The notes: a model not told the origin generated them from the sequence alone. A stretch of DNA of 64,000 nucleotides from Anaeramoeba flamelloides (GCA_027625915.1 JANTQA010000047.1:12276001-12340000), one strand, 5' to 3'. Shown: positions 47,159-58,135, numbered from the stretch's first letter. Numbers and translations are program-made.

Positions 47159-47339
47159 ATGACTAATCTCGATTAATTTTTTTTTTTACCAAAATTTAAT
47201 AGAGATTGAGAATTTTTTTTGTCAATTAATGAGATTTGAAAACCACTGTTTATTTTCAATATTAAATATATTTCTTAATATGGAACCCTTATTGAGAAAT
47301 TGGTCAAAATAAAAAAAAATAATTTGATGGGCTAACCGC
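47159..47339. mobile_element. piggyBac-type (TTAA) MITE, 181 bp, diverged
   Basis: Flanked by TTAA at 47155-47158 and 47340-47343. Ends ATGACTAATCTCGATTAA and, inverted, GCGGTTAGCCCATCAAA; the internal order matches the reverse of the 45.8 kb copy. Confidence 0.7.
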
Positions 47340-47479
47340 TTAATTAAATTGAATTAAAATTGAAATAAAGGTGCCATCTTCGTTTCCAAAAAAAAAAAAT
47401 TAGGAAAATGATTGTAAAGTCATATATGCGATTCCAGAGTCCATTGATTCGTTTTGGAAAAAATTCCTTTGGCTACAAT

Positions 47480-48430
47480 TTCAAAAATATGGCCATTTAT
47501 CACCAATATAACATCTAAAAAACAAGTTATGGGTTATACCAATTATAAAAAGTTCAAATAAAATACATGAATAAATTTTTTTTTTTTTTTGGTTACAAAT
47601 ATATTATAAAAAAGAAGGAATAGGATTATATGAAGGAAACCGATTTTCCCTTTTAATGTTATAAATTATTATCCATTTTGTAATTATAAAAAATAAGAGT
47701 TGGTTTATCATGTTCAAAAAATTTGCAGATGACTTGATTTTAAAAATAGAATTACCTATTCCAAGTAATTGACAAAAATTTGAAATAATTTATAATATTA
47801 TCCAAGATTATGGAATGAAATCAAACATTGATAAAACTCTTAAACCATATCAATTATCTGATTTAAAATATTTAGGAATTTGGCTCAAAATAGATGAAAC
47901 ATTTACAAAAAAACTTCAAAAAAGTAAAAAACCATTTTAAAAAAATAAAATGATTTTTAAACAGTAAAATTAAGTTAATGGGGTAAAATTATCAATGTTT
48001 AAAGCAATACGCATTATTCAATTATTCTATCACCTTTTTAATTTTTAATTTTTAATTTAATTCAAAAAAAAAAAAAAGAAACAAATATGATAGATGTTTG
48101 GATAAATAAAAAAAGTTAAAAAAATTTTAAAAATTAATCCACATTCTCCAAGAATAAAGAATAAAAACGAAACAAAAATAGACCAAGTCAGAATTTAAAT
48201 CTATTAAAGAAGATTTAAACCCAAAAATAAATTAGAAATGCTTGTTTTTCGGCACATTTCAAATAATTTAAAATTCACTAAAAAAGATAATGAAAATATT
48301 AATTAGAAAGTCGAAAGTCTAAAACTACTAAATTTCTTTCAATTTAGAGAAAATTTGATAATAAATAGTTCTGGATTGGAAGTTCAAGAATATTTCAAAA
48401 TTATTATTTATAATAATAATATAAACGAAC
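47480..48430 (+). mobile_element. LINE (non-LTR) reverse-transcriptase relic
   Basis: A decayed reading on the plus strand keeps the reverse-transcriptase core. FADDLILKIELPI holds the catalytic Asp pair (47722-47760). About 30 residues on comes the DYGMKSNIDKTLKPYQLSDL block, and then KYLGIWLKIDETF, the thumb-side YLGI motif of LINE enzymes. A weaker fingers/palm stretch lies just upstream (about 47620-47690). In-frame stops occur, including one right after the catalytic block. No endonuclease domain is recognisable. A palindromic module lies at its 3' end (48450-48520). The YLGI motif favours a LINE over an LTR element. Confidence 0.75.
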
Positions 48431-48449
48431 AGTCATGTCCAGGTTTTTC

Positions 48450-48520
48450 TTTAATTAAGAAATAAACACAAAAAATTATAAATTTTCTGGTTATTTCAAA
48501 AATTAAAGAAAAACCTAACG
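48450..48520. repeat. Single palindromic module (P6) beside or within the LINE relic
   Basis: One isolated hairpin: AGGTTTTTCTTTAATTAAG and onward, facing its complement TTAAAGAAAAACCTAACG. It shows that the module can exist alone, outside an array. Confidence 0.7.
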
Positions 48521-48889
48521 ACAAAAAAAAATTGAAGATGGAAGAGCTCTAATCCATTTTAAAACTAAGAAATTTCACCAATTACCTAAATAGATATTCT
48601 AATGTTTATGATAAGAATCGGGAAATGCCAAAATCCTATAATATGTATAAAAAATATTTACACTTTGAAATCCTTGAAGCTATCGAACATTTTTTTATAG
48701 GATTGTCTATTCTATGAAAAAAAACAAATAATTTGGATTCAATAAATAATTTGAATTAACAAAAACCATAAGAATAATATATTTGATATTATTTGGAATA
48801 AAAACTCATTATTTATCTTGTCATTGTTTAATGATAAAGAATTTACGATTCTTTATCGAAATTTCGAAACACGAAATTGAGAAATTAGA
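48521..48889. other. AT-rich spacer after the LINE relic
   Basis: Possibly the LINE 3' part; no motif supports a firm call. Confidence 0.35.
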
Positions 48890-49795
48890 GAAGTGCCTTA
48901 GAGTGTCTTAAAGTTCCTAGATTTTCCAGGATTCAAAAGAATGGAGAAAAATCAATTGATTTTTGTTCCATTCTTTTAAATTCTGGAAAAGGAATCGGTA
49001 GTTTTCTTGAGGTTTTCTGTTTTATTTGTTAAATCTATCGATTTTCTTTCGGTTTTTTTAAGTTTTCTATTTATTTGTGAAGTGTTCTAGGTTTTTTTGA
49101 GGTTTTCTATTTTATTTGTAAAGTGTTCAAGGTTTTTTTTTACTTTAGAAATAAACAGAAAATTTTAATAAATTTTCGGTTTATTTCAAAAAGCAAAAAT
49201 AAATCTAACGACAATCTATTGATTTTACAAATAAATACAGCCAGTTACAAATTTAAGATACAAACTTTCAACAAAATTTAATGCACAATAAAAATCTCAA
49301 ATTAAGGCACAAAATTTGGAATTTTCTTTTAAACACACTTTATTATCCTAGAATCTGTATTTTGTGCCTTAATTTGGGATTTTGTTGTGCCTTAATTTTC
49401 GTTGATGTTTGTGCCTTAAAAGTGGAACCGACTGTAGAAAACTCAAAAAAACCTAGAACACTTCACAAATAAAATAGAAAACCTCAAAAAAACCTAGAAA
49501 ACTTCACAAACTAATAGAAAACACAAGAAAACCTAACAGCGATTGTCCAAAATTCAAAAGAATGGAGAAAAATCTTTAATTTTAATAAATTCTTTTAAAT
49601 TCTGGAAAACCTGGAAAAGTTAACCAATATTTTTTTACTTTTTGGAATAAACCAGAAATTTATGAAATTTTCAAGAATTACAAAAATTAAAAAAAACCTA
49701 ACTAAAAGTGTCCTAGGTTTTCCAGAATTCAAAAGAATTGGGTAAAATCCATTGATTTTACTCTATTCTTTTAAATTCTGGAAAACCTAACGAAA
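48890..49795. repeat. Palindromic modular array P7, split by a MITE
   Basis: Modules in both orientations: AAGAATGGAGAAAAATC hairpins, TTTACTTTAGAAATAAAC hairpins and GTTTTCTATTTATTTGTGAA units with their complements. The 197 bp MITE at 49238-49434 lies in the TA of an ACAAATAAATAGAAAACTC module. A ~310 bp tail (to about 50105) follows, as after P2. Confidence 0.85.
49238..49434. mobile_element. Tc1/mariner-type MITE, 197 bp, copy a
   Basis: Ends CAGCCAGTTACAAATTTAAG and, inverted, CAGTCGGTTCCACTTTTAAG, flanked by TA (49236-49237, 49435-49436). Inner CAAACTTTCAACAAAATTTA occurs near the left end, with its inverted counterpart near the right. Confidence 0.88.
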
Positions 49796-50105
49796 AATCA
49801 ATTAAAAAAATATTTTTTCAATTTAAAAGAACAAATAATATCAAAATAATTCCAATAATTGATTCCCTATTTAAAAGATTTTCATCAGATTTAAAATAAT
49901 TTCTGAATATAATAAAAATAACCTCTTGAGTCTAAAGAAAAAATTTTTCAAAATTTTTTACGTTAAAATTTAAAAAAAATTTTAATATAACCTGGAAAAT
50001 TGAATTTTCCAACTTAAATTGCAAAATATCTTACAAAATAATTTTTGATCAAAGATCTTTTATTAAGTAATAGTGATTATTATAATTGTAGTTCTTAAAA
50101 GGTGT
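49796..50105. repeat. Conserved tail of array P7
   Basis: Same sequence order as 21456-21760, including TTTTTGATCAAAGATCTTTT and then a short GTAGTT stretch. Confidence 0.65.
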
Positions 50106-50335
50106 AAAAGTAGCATAAGTTTAATTTTTTTTTCAAAAAATTTTTTCATGATCTTGAAGTGCAATAATTCCTAAAATATTTTTTTGTTGAAAAGATTATC
50201 AAGAAAAAGCTTGGTGTTTATTAAAATGTTTTTTATTCCTTTGTTCCCCAAACACATTAAAAAGCCAATACTAAAAACTTAAAAGTATAAAAATCCGAAA
50301 TATCCCTAAATTATTGATCCAAGATGTTTCTAATA

Positions 50336-50497
50336 CTGGTATTTGAATTCTAAATGGGAAAGAATTTTCACTTCCTTTTCCATATTTTTTTTTATAAATA
50401 TAGTTCTTAAAGAAAGAGGTTCTCGATCTATGTTCTCTTAAAAAAGAGAAATTAAAAATGAAGTGAAAAAAAATCCCATTTATTATTCAAATACCAG
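50336..50497. mobile_element. Tc1/mariner-type MITE, 162 bp
   Basis: Inverted ends of about 45 bp: CTGGTATTTGAATTCTAAAT and, inverted, CTGGTATTTGAATAATAAAT, both leading to TTTTCACTTC. TA flanks both sides (50334-50335, 50498-50499). Confidence 0.8.
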
Positions 50498-50499
50498 TA

Positions 50500-51132
50500 A
50501 AACATTAATGGAAAACTGTGGGATTGAAAATGGTTTTCCGAAAATTATGACAGAGTTTTACAAAGAGACAGAATAATAATAAATTGATCTCTGCACCTGA
50601 AGTAAATTATTCGATGTTTTATAATTTGAACTTTCAATTAATTGTGTTTTTTTTTTTTCATCGACTTTCTTTAGGGTTATCTAAATCTAATTACTGATTA
50701 AGATTTCTGATTTTTGAGATTATATGTCTTTAAAAAGCAATGAGCTTCTGGTTTTTACACTTTAAAGGATCAAAGATTGAGATAGTATTGATATTTGGTC
50801 ATTTATTGGTATTTTTACTATTTTTAACTTTTTCAATAAAATACATTTTTTTTTAAAATAAAATATTTTTCTTTTTTGAGAATGTAAACTTATGTTGGCA
50901 AAAAAACAAGAAAGTACGTTAATTAAAACATATTGGAGAATAAGAATTCTAATTCGAATAATTATTAATCAAAAATTGAAAGAAAAATTTTTTGCAAATT
51001 TTTCATTTTCAAAATTATCTTAAATCAACAAAAATCATGAAAAAAAAAGGTTCAATCGTTCTTATTTTACGTTTTTTGAACAGTTTATCATCTGAAGATT
51101 ATGATGAGTAGGTTTTAAAAAAAAAAGAACTA
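50500..51132. other. Intergenic upstream of tRNA-Asp 3' end
   Basis: 0.63 kb, AT-rich, nothing recognised. Confidence 0.4.
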
Positions 51133-51203
51133 CTTCCGATCGGGGAATTGAACCCCGGCCACCTGAGTGACAGTCAGGCATTCTACCTCTATACTAATCG
51201 GAA
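51133..51203 (-). tRNA. tRNA-Asp (GTC)
   Basis: On the minus strand a complete 71-nt cloverleaf can be drawn. The acceptor stem TTCCGAT pairs with ATCGGAA, with discriminator G. The D arm begins GTATAGAGGTAG. The anticodon arm CCTGA-CTGTCAC-TCAGG has GTC in the loop, so it reads Asp codons. The T arm CCGGG-GTTCAAT-TCCCCG is near canonical. Length and sequence agree with eukaryotic tRNA-Asp. No intron. Its 5' part is repeated at 61.5 and 61.8 kb. Confidence 0.95.
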
Positions 51204-53613
51204 GACATTTTAACCTTTATTTATGTGTTATTGAAATATTATTTTTGCAAAGATAATCATCACAATCAAAGAAATTACCCATAAAAATCATCTGAACAGA
51301 AGTTCTTAAAACCCAGAAAAATCTGCATCTTAAATTACAAAACAACAAAACAAAAAGAAAAATAAGAATTTAAAGGTTTTTATAATACCATTTGATTATT
51401 TAAACACACCCATAATTGATTACTGTGTCATAATTACTCAATGTTATTTAATAACATTTTTTCTGAAATGAACAAAAAGAAACGAAAATAATATTACCAA
51501 ACTTACAACTTATTTAACAAAACAAAACACGACATTTCTAGTTTTGTGATTCAGAAAAGATAATTTTCTTCAAACATTTATCAACTCCATAATCATTTTT
51601 TAACATTTATTTTTAATTCTGTTTTCTTGATGAATTGGTTAATATTAGGAGAAAAACAATTCTTTCTTGATAATAAAAGATCACAAGTCCCAAAAACCCC
51701 TTCAAAATTTGAAGACCAACCTATCAACTGGATAACATCTAATCAAAGAGGTATCTTTATAAACAAACCAAATGGTGAATTGGCGAACATAGGATCGACA
51801 GGTATTTTTAAAAGTCTTGAACAAATAACCTATGTTTGTTCAGGTTATTATCACTTTTTAGCACTTGGTGTTTCTGGAAAAGTTTATTCGTGGGGTAAAA
51901 GTACTGGCTTGGGGTGCCTGGGTCATGGAGATAATAGGAATCAAAATCGCCCGACTGAAATCAAAATATTAACAAGTAAAAATATTAAAAGGATCTATTG
52001 TGGAAATTATTTTTCCTTGGCATTATCTGAAAACGGTGACTTGTATTCCTTTGGAAATAATCAGTGAGTTTTTTCAATTTTTCTCTTTGTTTGCTCAATT
52101 TATTTTTCAAAACAAAAATTTATTTGCCAAAACAAAAAAATGAGCAAAATAATTTCGAATTTTCAATTTCAATTTTTTTCCTCTTTTTATTCTTTCTTTT
52201 TCCTCTTTCTTTTTATTCTTTTTATTTGCTCTTTTTATTCTTTTTCAAAAATGACTTTGGAAACTTTCAAAATTAATGGACTAACTTGCTGACTAATTTT
52301 AAGAAATGCAGATCTTGGAAATAGTTCTCAAGAACGACTCATAAGCTCTCCAACTTGTTATCATAAAAATGTTGTTGATGTTTATGCTGGCTTATCTTGG
52401 AACACATTTTTAAAATATAAAGATGGTCATTTTACAGCCCATGGCCAGTATGTTGTATTATCTTGGTTAAAACCGAACCAAACCAAACCAAACTAAATAA
52501 TTCCATTTAATCAAAACAAACAAACAAACAAAAAAAAACAGTAATAGTGATGGCTCTTGTGGAATTAAAACAGGTCAAACGGAAATCAGAACACCACAAA
52601 CCGTTCCTTTCCCATGCAAGAACTCAGAAATTTTAAAAATCTCTAGCGGGCTTTGTCACAGTCTGGCACTGAACAAAAATGGAGAGCTATATGGCTGTGG
52701 TGATGCTACGCCTATTGGTATGTCCTCTAATTATAACAAATTTACCAAACATGACAAATTCAAAGACATTGCTGTCAAAGATATTAGCTGTTCAGAAAAT
52801 TGTTCATTGATCATTACCCAAGAAGGAGAAGTCTATTTGATTAATAACATGTTCAATAAATTAGATTATAAATTAGAACAACCATTATGTGCGATTAGAG
52901 GAAATAAATCGGGGAGTTTTTTTTTGAAAATAGAGGCTAAGGATATTACAAATGATTTAGTTCAATTAAGAAAAAGTGGGTATGGTGCAGATCTTGAGAT
53001 ATGTGGCGAAAAGGTGCATAGCTTTTGGTTGTCTGTCAGATTGAATTCAGAATATAACAAAGAGATGAGTGACTTTTTTTCAACATTTACAAACCAAGAA
53101 TTTAAAATCTTTTTGAATTGGTGTTATCAAGATCAGGGATACCAAACAGCAAACCAATTAAGAAGAATCTTTGAAAAATACCAAATCAACCCTAAAACAA
53201 AAACAATCGAAAACGATTTATTAAATTTGTACAAAGACGAAGATTCAAAAGATATCGACCTTTTAATAAAAATGGATGACGACGACGACGACGACGAGCA
53301 AGAAGAAGAAGAATTCGAAGAGATTCCTGTTCATAAATTTATTTTAATTACTCGGTGTGGGCTCTTTAGAAATATGTTTGAGAATATCCAAGAAGAAACT
53401 ACTTCAATTAAAGATTTTTCTAACAAATCGATCGACAGTTTAGAAGTCTTTGTGAAATATCTATATACAGACAAAATCGAATTGACAGCCGACAATGACC
53501 CTAAATTAGTTGTTGAAGAATTAAGTGATGTTGTCGAATACTATCAATTAAATGAAAATTGCTCATTTGATCAAGAATTACACAAGATTAAAAAACAATT
53601 TGGACTTATCTAA
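51179..53613 (+). repeat. Segmental duplication, copy 1 (partner 61773-64000)
   Basis: Near-identical to 61773-64000, including 5' flank, introns and exons. The left border is at base 51179, inside the tRNA-Asp gene. The partner runs off the window end. Confidence 0.9.
51630..53613 (+). CDS. RCC1-BTB protein, intact copy
   Basis: Three exons: 51630-52063, 52304-52447 and 52542-53613. Introns are 240 and 94 bp, both GT-AG and phase 2, and the second contains a poly-(AAAC) run. Product 549 residues. Residues 1 to about 330 form RCC1-type propeller repeats (VCSGYYHFLALGVSGKVYSW; GLGCLGHGDN; IYCGNYFSLALSENGDLYSF; ISSGLCHSLALNKNGELYGC). Two BTB-like regions follow: a short, degenerate one from about 332 (SGYGADLEICGEKVHSFWL) and a fuller one from about 416 (LYKDEDSKDIDLLI ... 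VHKFILITRCGLFRNMF) with an Asp/Glu-rich loop at about 438-455. RCC1-BTB proteins usually act as substrate adaptors or scaffolds, for example for Cullin-3; that role is inferred. The ATG at 51630 is used; the TTG before it is ignored. Confidence 0.88.
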
Positions 53614-54170
53614 CCTGGCAATCATATGAAAGAAACATCCACCTAACAAAATAATTTTTTTTATTTTGATTTACCAAATTCGATCAAGCCATTATTTTGT
53701 CAAGCACTAAACTTTTCTTCCAAAAGAATTGAACTGATTCTTTCAATTTTTATTAAAATGAATTTTCATTTTTTATAGATATTAATTTTTTATGGGTTTT
53801 TTTTTTTCTATTAAGGGATTAGCATCTATCAATGAGAAGCCATAAAATTAAAATAAGTTGTTATTGGGTTTAAATCACATTAGCGTGTCATGCTTCAAAT
53901 GTCTCTGAAAATTCGATTGATAAAGTAGAACTATTTGTTGATCTAATCAACGAAAAATAAACCACATTCCAAAAACTTGTACATCACAGAAACACCCAAA
54001 ATCAAAAATAGGTAAAAAAAAACTCAATTTATTATATTTTTTCCAAACGTAATATAAAAGAACAACATTTTTAAATTACCCAGTATTAATGTTTTTATAA
54101 GTAATCATTTTCATCCCAATAACAGGGAAAAACTATAAAACCAAACAATCAAAATCGGTGTGTTCAAAAT
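53614..54170. repeat. Flank with empty-site copy of the TTAAGGGATTAGC repeat
   Basis: 53813-53965 matches 23995-24103 plus a short stretch past 25123 without the Tc1 element found there. The remainder is AT-rich. Confidence 0.6.
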
Positions 54171-55140
54171 GATGAAAGTGAGCTGAACAAAAAATATATT
54201 GGTAAATTTGTTGAAATTTTCACCAACAATTTTTGATTGATCAAATGATAAGATACCGTTAATTGATTGTATGTGATTTTTCTATTAACCAAACTCAACA
54301 CTAACCTTCTATCAACCATTGAAAAAAAAATCCAGATCTAACGAAAAAGATTACGTAACTATAAAATTGGAAATGAAAGCAAAACAAATAAGAGAAAAAA
54401 ATGAAAATAGTTGTAAAATCAAAATTATTCCCATATTGAATAAATTAGTTTATTATTGTTATTATTTCAACTGTTTTAACTGTTTCCAAATTTTTGGAAT
54501 ATCAACCCCAATTCAAAATTTTTAACACACCAAAATTCGATTTGTGTAAAAAAAAAAAACTTATCTAATCAATTCAAGAAGTTATATCAGATTAGAACCA
54601 TTCGCTAATTGAAATGTAAACACTTATTGATAAATTATAATACTCTCAAAACAATAAATAAATAATTATCAAGACTAATAAAATCAAGGTTGTGTTAAAA
54701 ATTTTGGAGAGAGTAAAACAAAAAAATGATTTGGTAAATTGGTAAAAATTCTATTAGGAATATTGATCGATCAAATTGTTATATACTACCAACTAATTTT
54801 ATTTGAGTACTTCTATTTGGAACAACTCGACTTTAACATCATTTCAATTGTTGATTAATATTTTGATCAAATGAAACAAATTATGTAATTCAAAATGGAA
54901 TGAAAACAAAAAACTAAAAGGATGAAATTATGATTTTCATATTTTTACAAAAATCAAAATTATTTCCAATTTGAATGAAATTGTATTATTGGGATTGTTT
55001 GGAACGTTTTAGCTGTGTGGAAAATTTTGGAATTCAAGTTTAGTTGGTCAAATCAAAATTATTTCGAAATTGAATGTAAAGTGTGATATTGTTAATCTTT
55101 CAACTATTTAAACTGTGTCCAAATTTTAAACTTTCCATTT
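54170..55140 (+). repeat. Degenerate direct repeats
   Basis: A unit starting GGTAAATT and running on to TGATCGATCAAA/TGATTGATCAAA occurs at about 54200 and 54738. An internal unit (ATCAAAATTATT ... AACTGTTTCCAAATTTT and variants) occurs three times, at about 54418, 54953 and 55044. A 68-codon frame at 54319 is part of it and is not called. Confidence 0.55.
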
Positions 55141-56039
55141 CCGAAATACACAGTTTGAATGTTTTGAGTAAAATACTTGATTTTTATAAATTCTTTTGAA
55201 TTCTGGAAAACAGCTGTTAGCTTTTGAAAAATTTTTAAAATTTTAGGATAATATCAAATTTTTTTTATAAAATGTTATAATTTATAATAGAAGAAGTGTA
55301 AATTACACCCGAGTTACCCAAAAACTTAAACACCTTTTCAGAAATTTTTACGTAAAATCATAGATTTCACGGTTATTAATTAATGATTATAATTTCAAAC
55401 AATCACAGTCTAAAATAAATTCATTAAGATTTATTTCAAAAATTATTTTGAGAAAAGATTAATCTATTTTTTTCATAAGAAGCAAATATTCGTTTGGAAA
55501 TGTTGATTAATGTTTTACAATTATAATTTTCTGTTCATTTTTGAAACATAGTTGGCAAAATTGATTTGAGTTTTTATCTATTGGATAATGATATTTATTT
55601 AGGCAGTTAGTAAATATCATGAATTTTAGGTTAGTTGAGCTTGATTGATAACTTCAATATTTTTGGGTTTGAAATCAGTTTTGATATAATATATTTGCGA
55701 AATATTTGTTTCGTGTAGTAGATATTTTTCTGTTTTATATGTAAAATCAATCAAAATAAATTGTAAATTTTAACAATTAGTATCGAAAAATTATACCAAA
55801 TATTTAGATAATTTTTAGTTTGTTTTGAATTAAAGTATAATTACAAAGCTGATTTCGATATAATTATCTGATTTTTTAATTTCAATTAACTTGTTTTTTG
55901 TTGCAAAGATTCATTTTTAAAAATACTAAATTTTTTTAAGTTGAATTGCAATTTAACTGGTTAGGTTAGTTATTTTCAGAAGTTCAAAGGAACTTCGTAT
56001 AGACCAAAAAAGATAACGATGAAGTAGAAATGGTCTTAC
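55141..56039. other. Intergenic; single hairpin module at 55160-55215
   Basis: One degenerate array module (TGAGTAAAATACTTGATTTT, then TTCTTTTGAATTCTGGAAAA). No other feature seen. Confidence 0.45.
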
Positions 56040-56370
56040 ATTTTCCAAATATTAGATTTTCGAAATATGATTTAACCGAAATCTTATTTTAAAAATTATT
56101 TGGAATAATTGTTAATGTTGATGTTCTTCTTTTATACTCTCCGCGGAATGTTAAATCTAAAAATTCACGTGAGTTAAAATTCAACTATCAAGTATTATCA
56201 TTCCAAAATATTTTAAATCTGAATATCGAAAGACTATCATCCAAAGGTTTGATTTTCAAATGGGTTGTCAATTTTTATCAAAATAAAGTTGACCAGGTAT
56301 TCGGAAATGTGGCTATTATTTTAATCATGTTGTAGCATTGATAAAACTTTTAGATCAAAATCCCCTTTAA
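56040..56370 (+). pseudogene. MT-A70 (METTL3/METTL4-type) methyltransferase relic
   Basis: A plus-strand reading keeps the order of the MT-A70 catalytic core: FPNIRFSKYDLTEILF, then VNVDVLLLYSPRNVKSKNS, then LKFNYQVLSFQNILNLNIER and LSSKGLIFKWVVNFYQNKV. After a frame shift it continues GYYFNHVVALIKLLDQN. The place of the family's DPPW motif is taken by YSPR (56135-56146), an in-frame TAA lies upstream near 56090, and the frame shifts near 56310, so the gene is dead. MT-A70 enzymes methylate adenine N6 in RNA or DNA. Upstream and downstream exons were not found. The long, nearly open stretch suggests a fairly recent death. The alternative is a live gene with unusual introns, but the DPPW loss speaks against it. 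Confidence 0.6.
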
Positions 56371-57566
56371 TTCCAATAAAACACAGCATTTTCAAATTGA
56401 ATTCTTCACAAGAAATTAAATTTCACTAAATCGGTAACATTTCGAATTTTGAATTCACAAAAATAAAAAATCCAAAAAATAATTTGTTAAATGAATGATG
56501 CCTTACAAAAATTAACCACTTTCGACCCTTGATTCAAATTTATTTTTCTTTGTGAATGCTTATTACCAAAATTGTGAATGATGTGTGAAGAGTCACAGCT
56601 TTTTCAAATTTTAGTGAAATATTCACAACACAAGTATAAATTGAAAAATCAATTTTTTTAAAATATTGAGAAATATGGTAAATTATTTTACCTAAACCAT
56701 CAAAAATACTACAAATATTTGATTTTTGAAATTTAGAGTATTCTATCTTCTACATTTTCAAAGATATTTCCCCTTTTCATTTTTTCTAAAAAAAAAAATA
56801 ATTTTTTATTTTTGAAATTTTTATTTTTTTTATTTGTGCAAAATTAGAGAAAAAATATATTTTTTTAGAAAATTTTAAATTGTTCCCACTAGAGTAAAAT
56901 TTTATAAAAAAAATTATTTTTGGTAAAATTTTGGGCCCAAGGCCAAAAAATAAAAAATAATTTTTTTAAATTTTTTTTTGTAAACATATTTGAAAAAAAA
57001 AATTTTTTTTTTGGTCATATATATTATAAATAATAATAAAAAATAATACTTATATATTATTACAAATTTTAAAAATAATTTATATATAACTAAAAAAATT
57101 GTTTTTTCATTTTAATTCTAATTAGACAGTCTTAATTGATGATATTCGTTTCATATATATATTTAAATAAAATTATTATAAAAATAGTTAAAAATAAAAA
57201 TATTAACACCAAATTTTATATTTAAAAATTTACAAATATTTTATTTGAATCTATTTTATAAAATAATTTATATATAAAAATATTATTTTCAAAAAATTTT
57301 ATTTTGGTATTTTTTTGATTTTTCATTTTTTAAGAAAAAAAAAAAAAAAAAATTTTTTATTAAAAAATCTTTATTATTAAACTCAAATAATATTTTTTTC
57401 ATTATAAAAATTTGAAAGAATAGTTTTTTATATAAAAAAATTTTTTTTTGGAAATTTTAAAAAAATTGAAATTTTTACTATTAAAAAATTTTTAATAATT
57501 TTTTTTTTAAAATTTTAAAAAATTTTTTTTTTCCTATCAGATTTTTCTTTTATATTATTAATGTTA
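56371..57566. other. Very low-complexity A/T DNA
   Basis: 56760-57550 is almost pure A/T with long homopolymers. No feature. Confidence 0.5.
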
Positions 57567-57761
57567 CAGTCAGTTTCACTTTTAATGCACAAACTTTCAA
57601 CAAAATTTAAGGCACAAAAAAAAATCTCAAATTAAGGCAGAAAATTCAAATTTTAGTAAAAATAAATTGTAAAAAAAAATTCCAAATTTTGTGATAAATT
57701 TGAGATTTTTTTGTGTCTAAAATTTCGTTGAAAGTTTGTGTCTTAAAATCGGTATTGACTG
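57567..57761. mobile_element. Tc1/mariner-type MITE, 195 bp, copy b
   Basis: Ends CAGTCAGTTTCACTTTTAAT and, inverted, CAGTCAATACCGATTTTAAG, flanked by TA (57565-57566, 57762-57763). Confidence 0.88.
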
Positions 57762-58135
57762 TATATATTTATGACAATCATATGACAGAAATTGAAAATG
57801 AAAACAAAATCCGAATATTTTTTGACAGAATTTTTCAAAAACATCAAACAAAACAAATCAACAGATATTCATTTGTTGTATAAAAATTCTCCAAAAAATT
57901 CGTTTTAAAAAATTTTTCTAGAATCTATTTTCAAAAGTTTAAATTAAATCAATATTATATTTTTATTTTTATATTAAAATGCTCTCTTTTTCAAAAAATT
58001 TTCAAAAAATTTAAAATTTATTCTTGTCATCTTCGAAAATTGTCTAAGAATTTCAAACAATTTGTCGGCGGAAGAGAATCCAATATTCCAAATAACTTAA
58101 TTTGGGTGAATGAACTAAAGTGAAATAAAGTCTTT

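Noticed and set aside
52064-52276. 70-codon frame after RCC1-BTB exon 1
   Set aside because: It is intron 1 sequence, translated in another frame.
56120-56335. Live MT-A70 gene
   Set aside because: DPPW is missing and the frame is broken within the core; treated as a relic.
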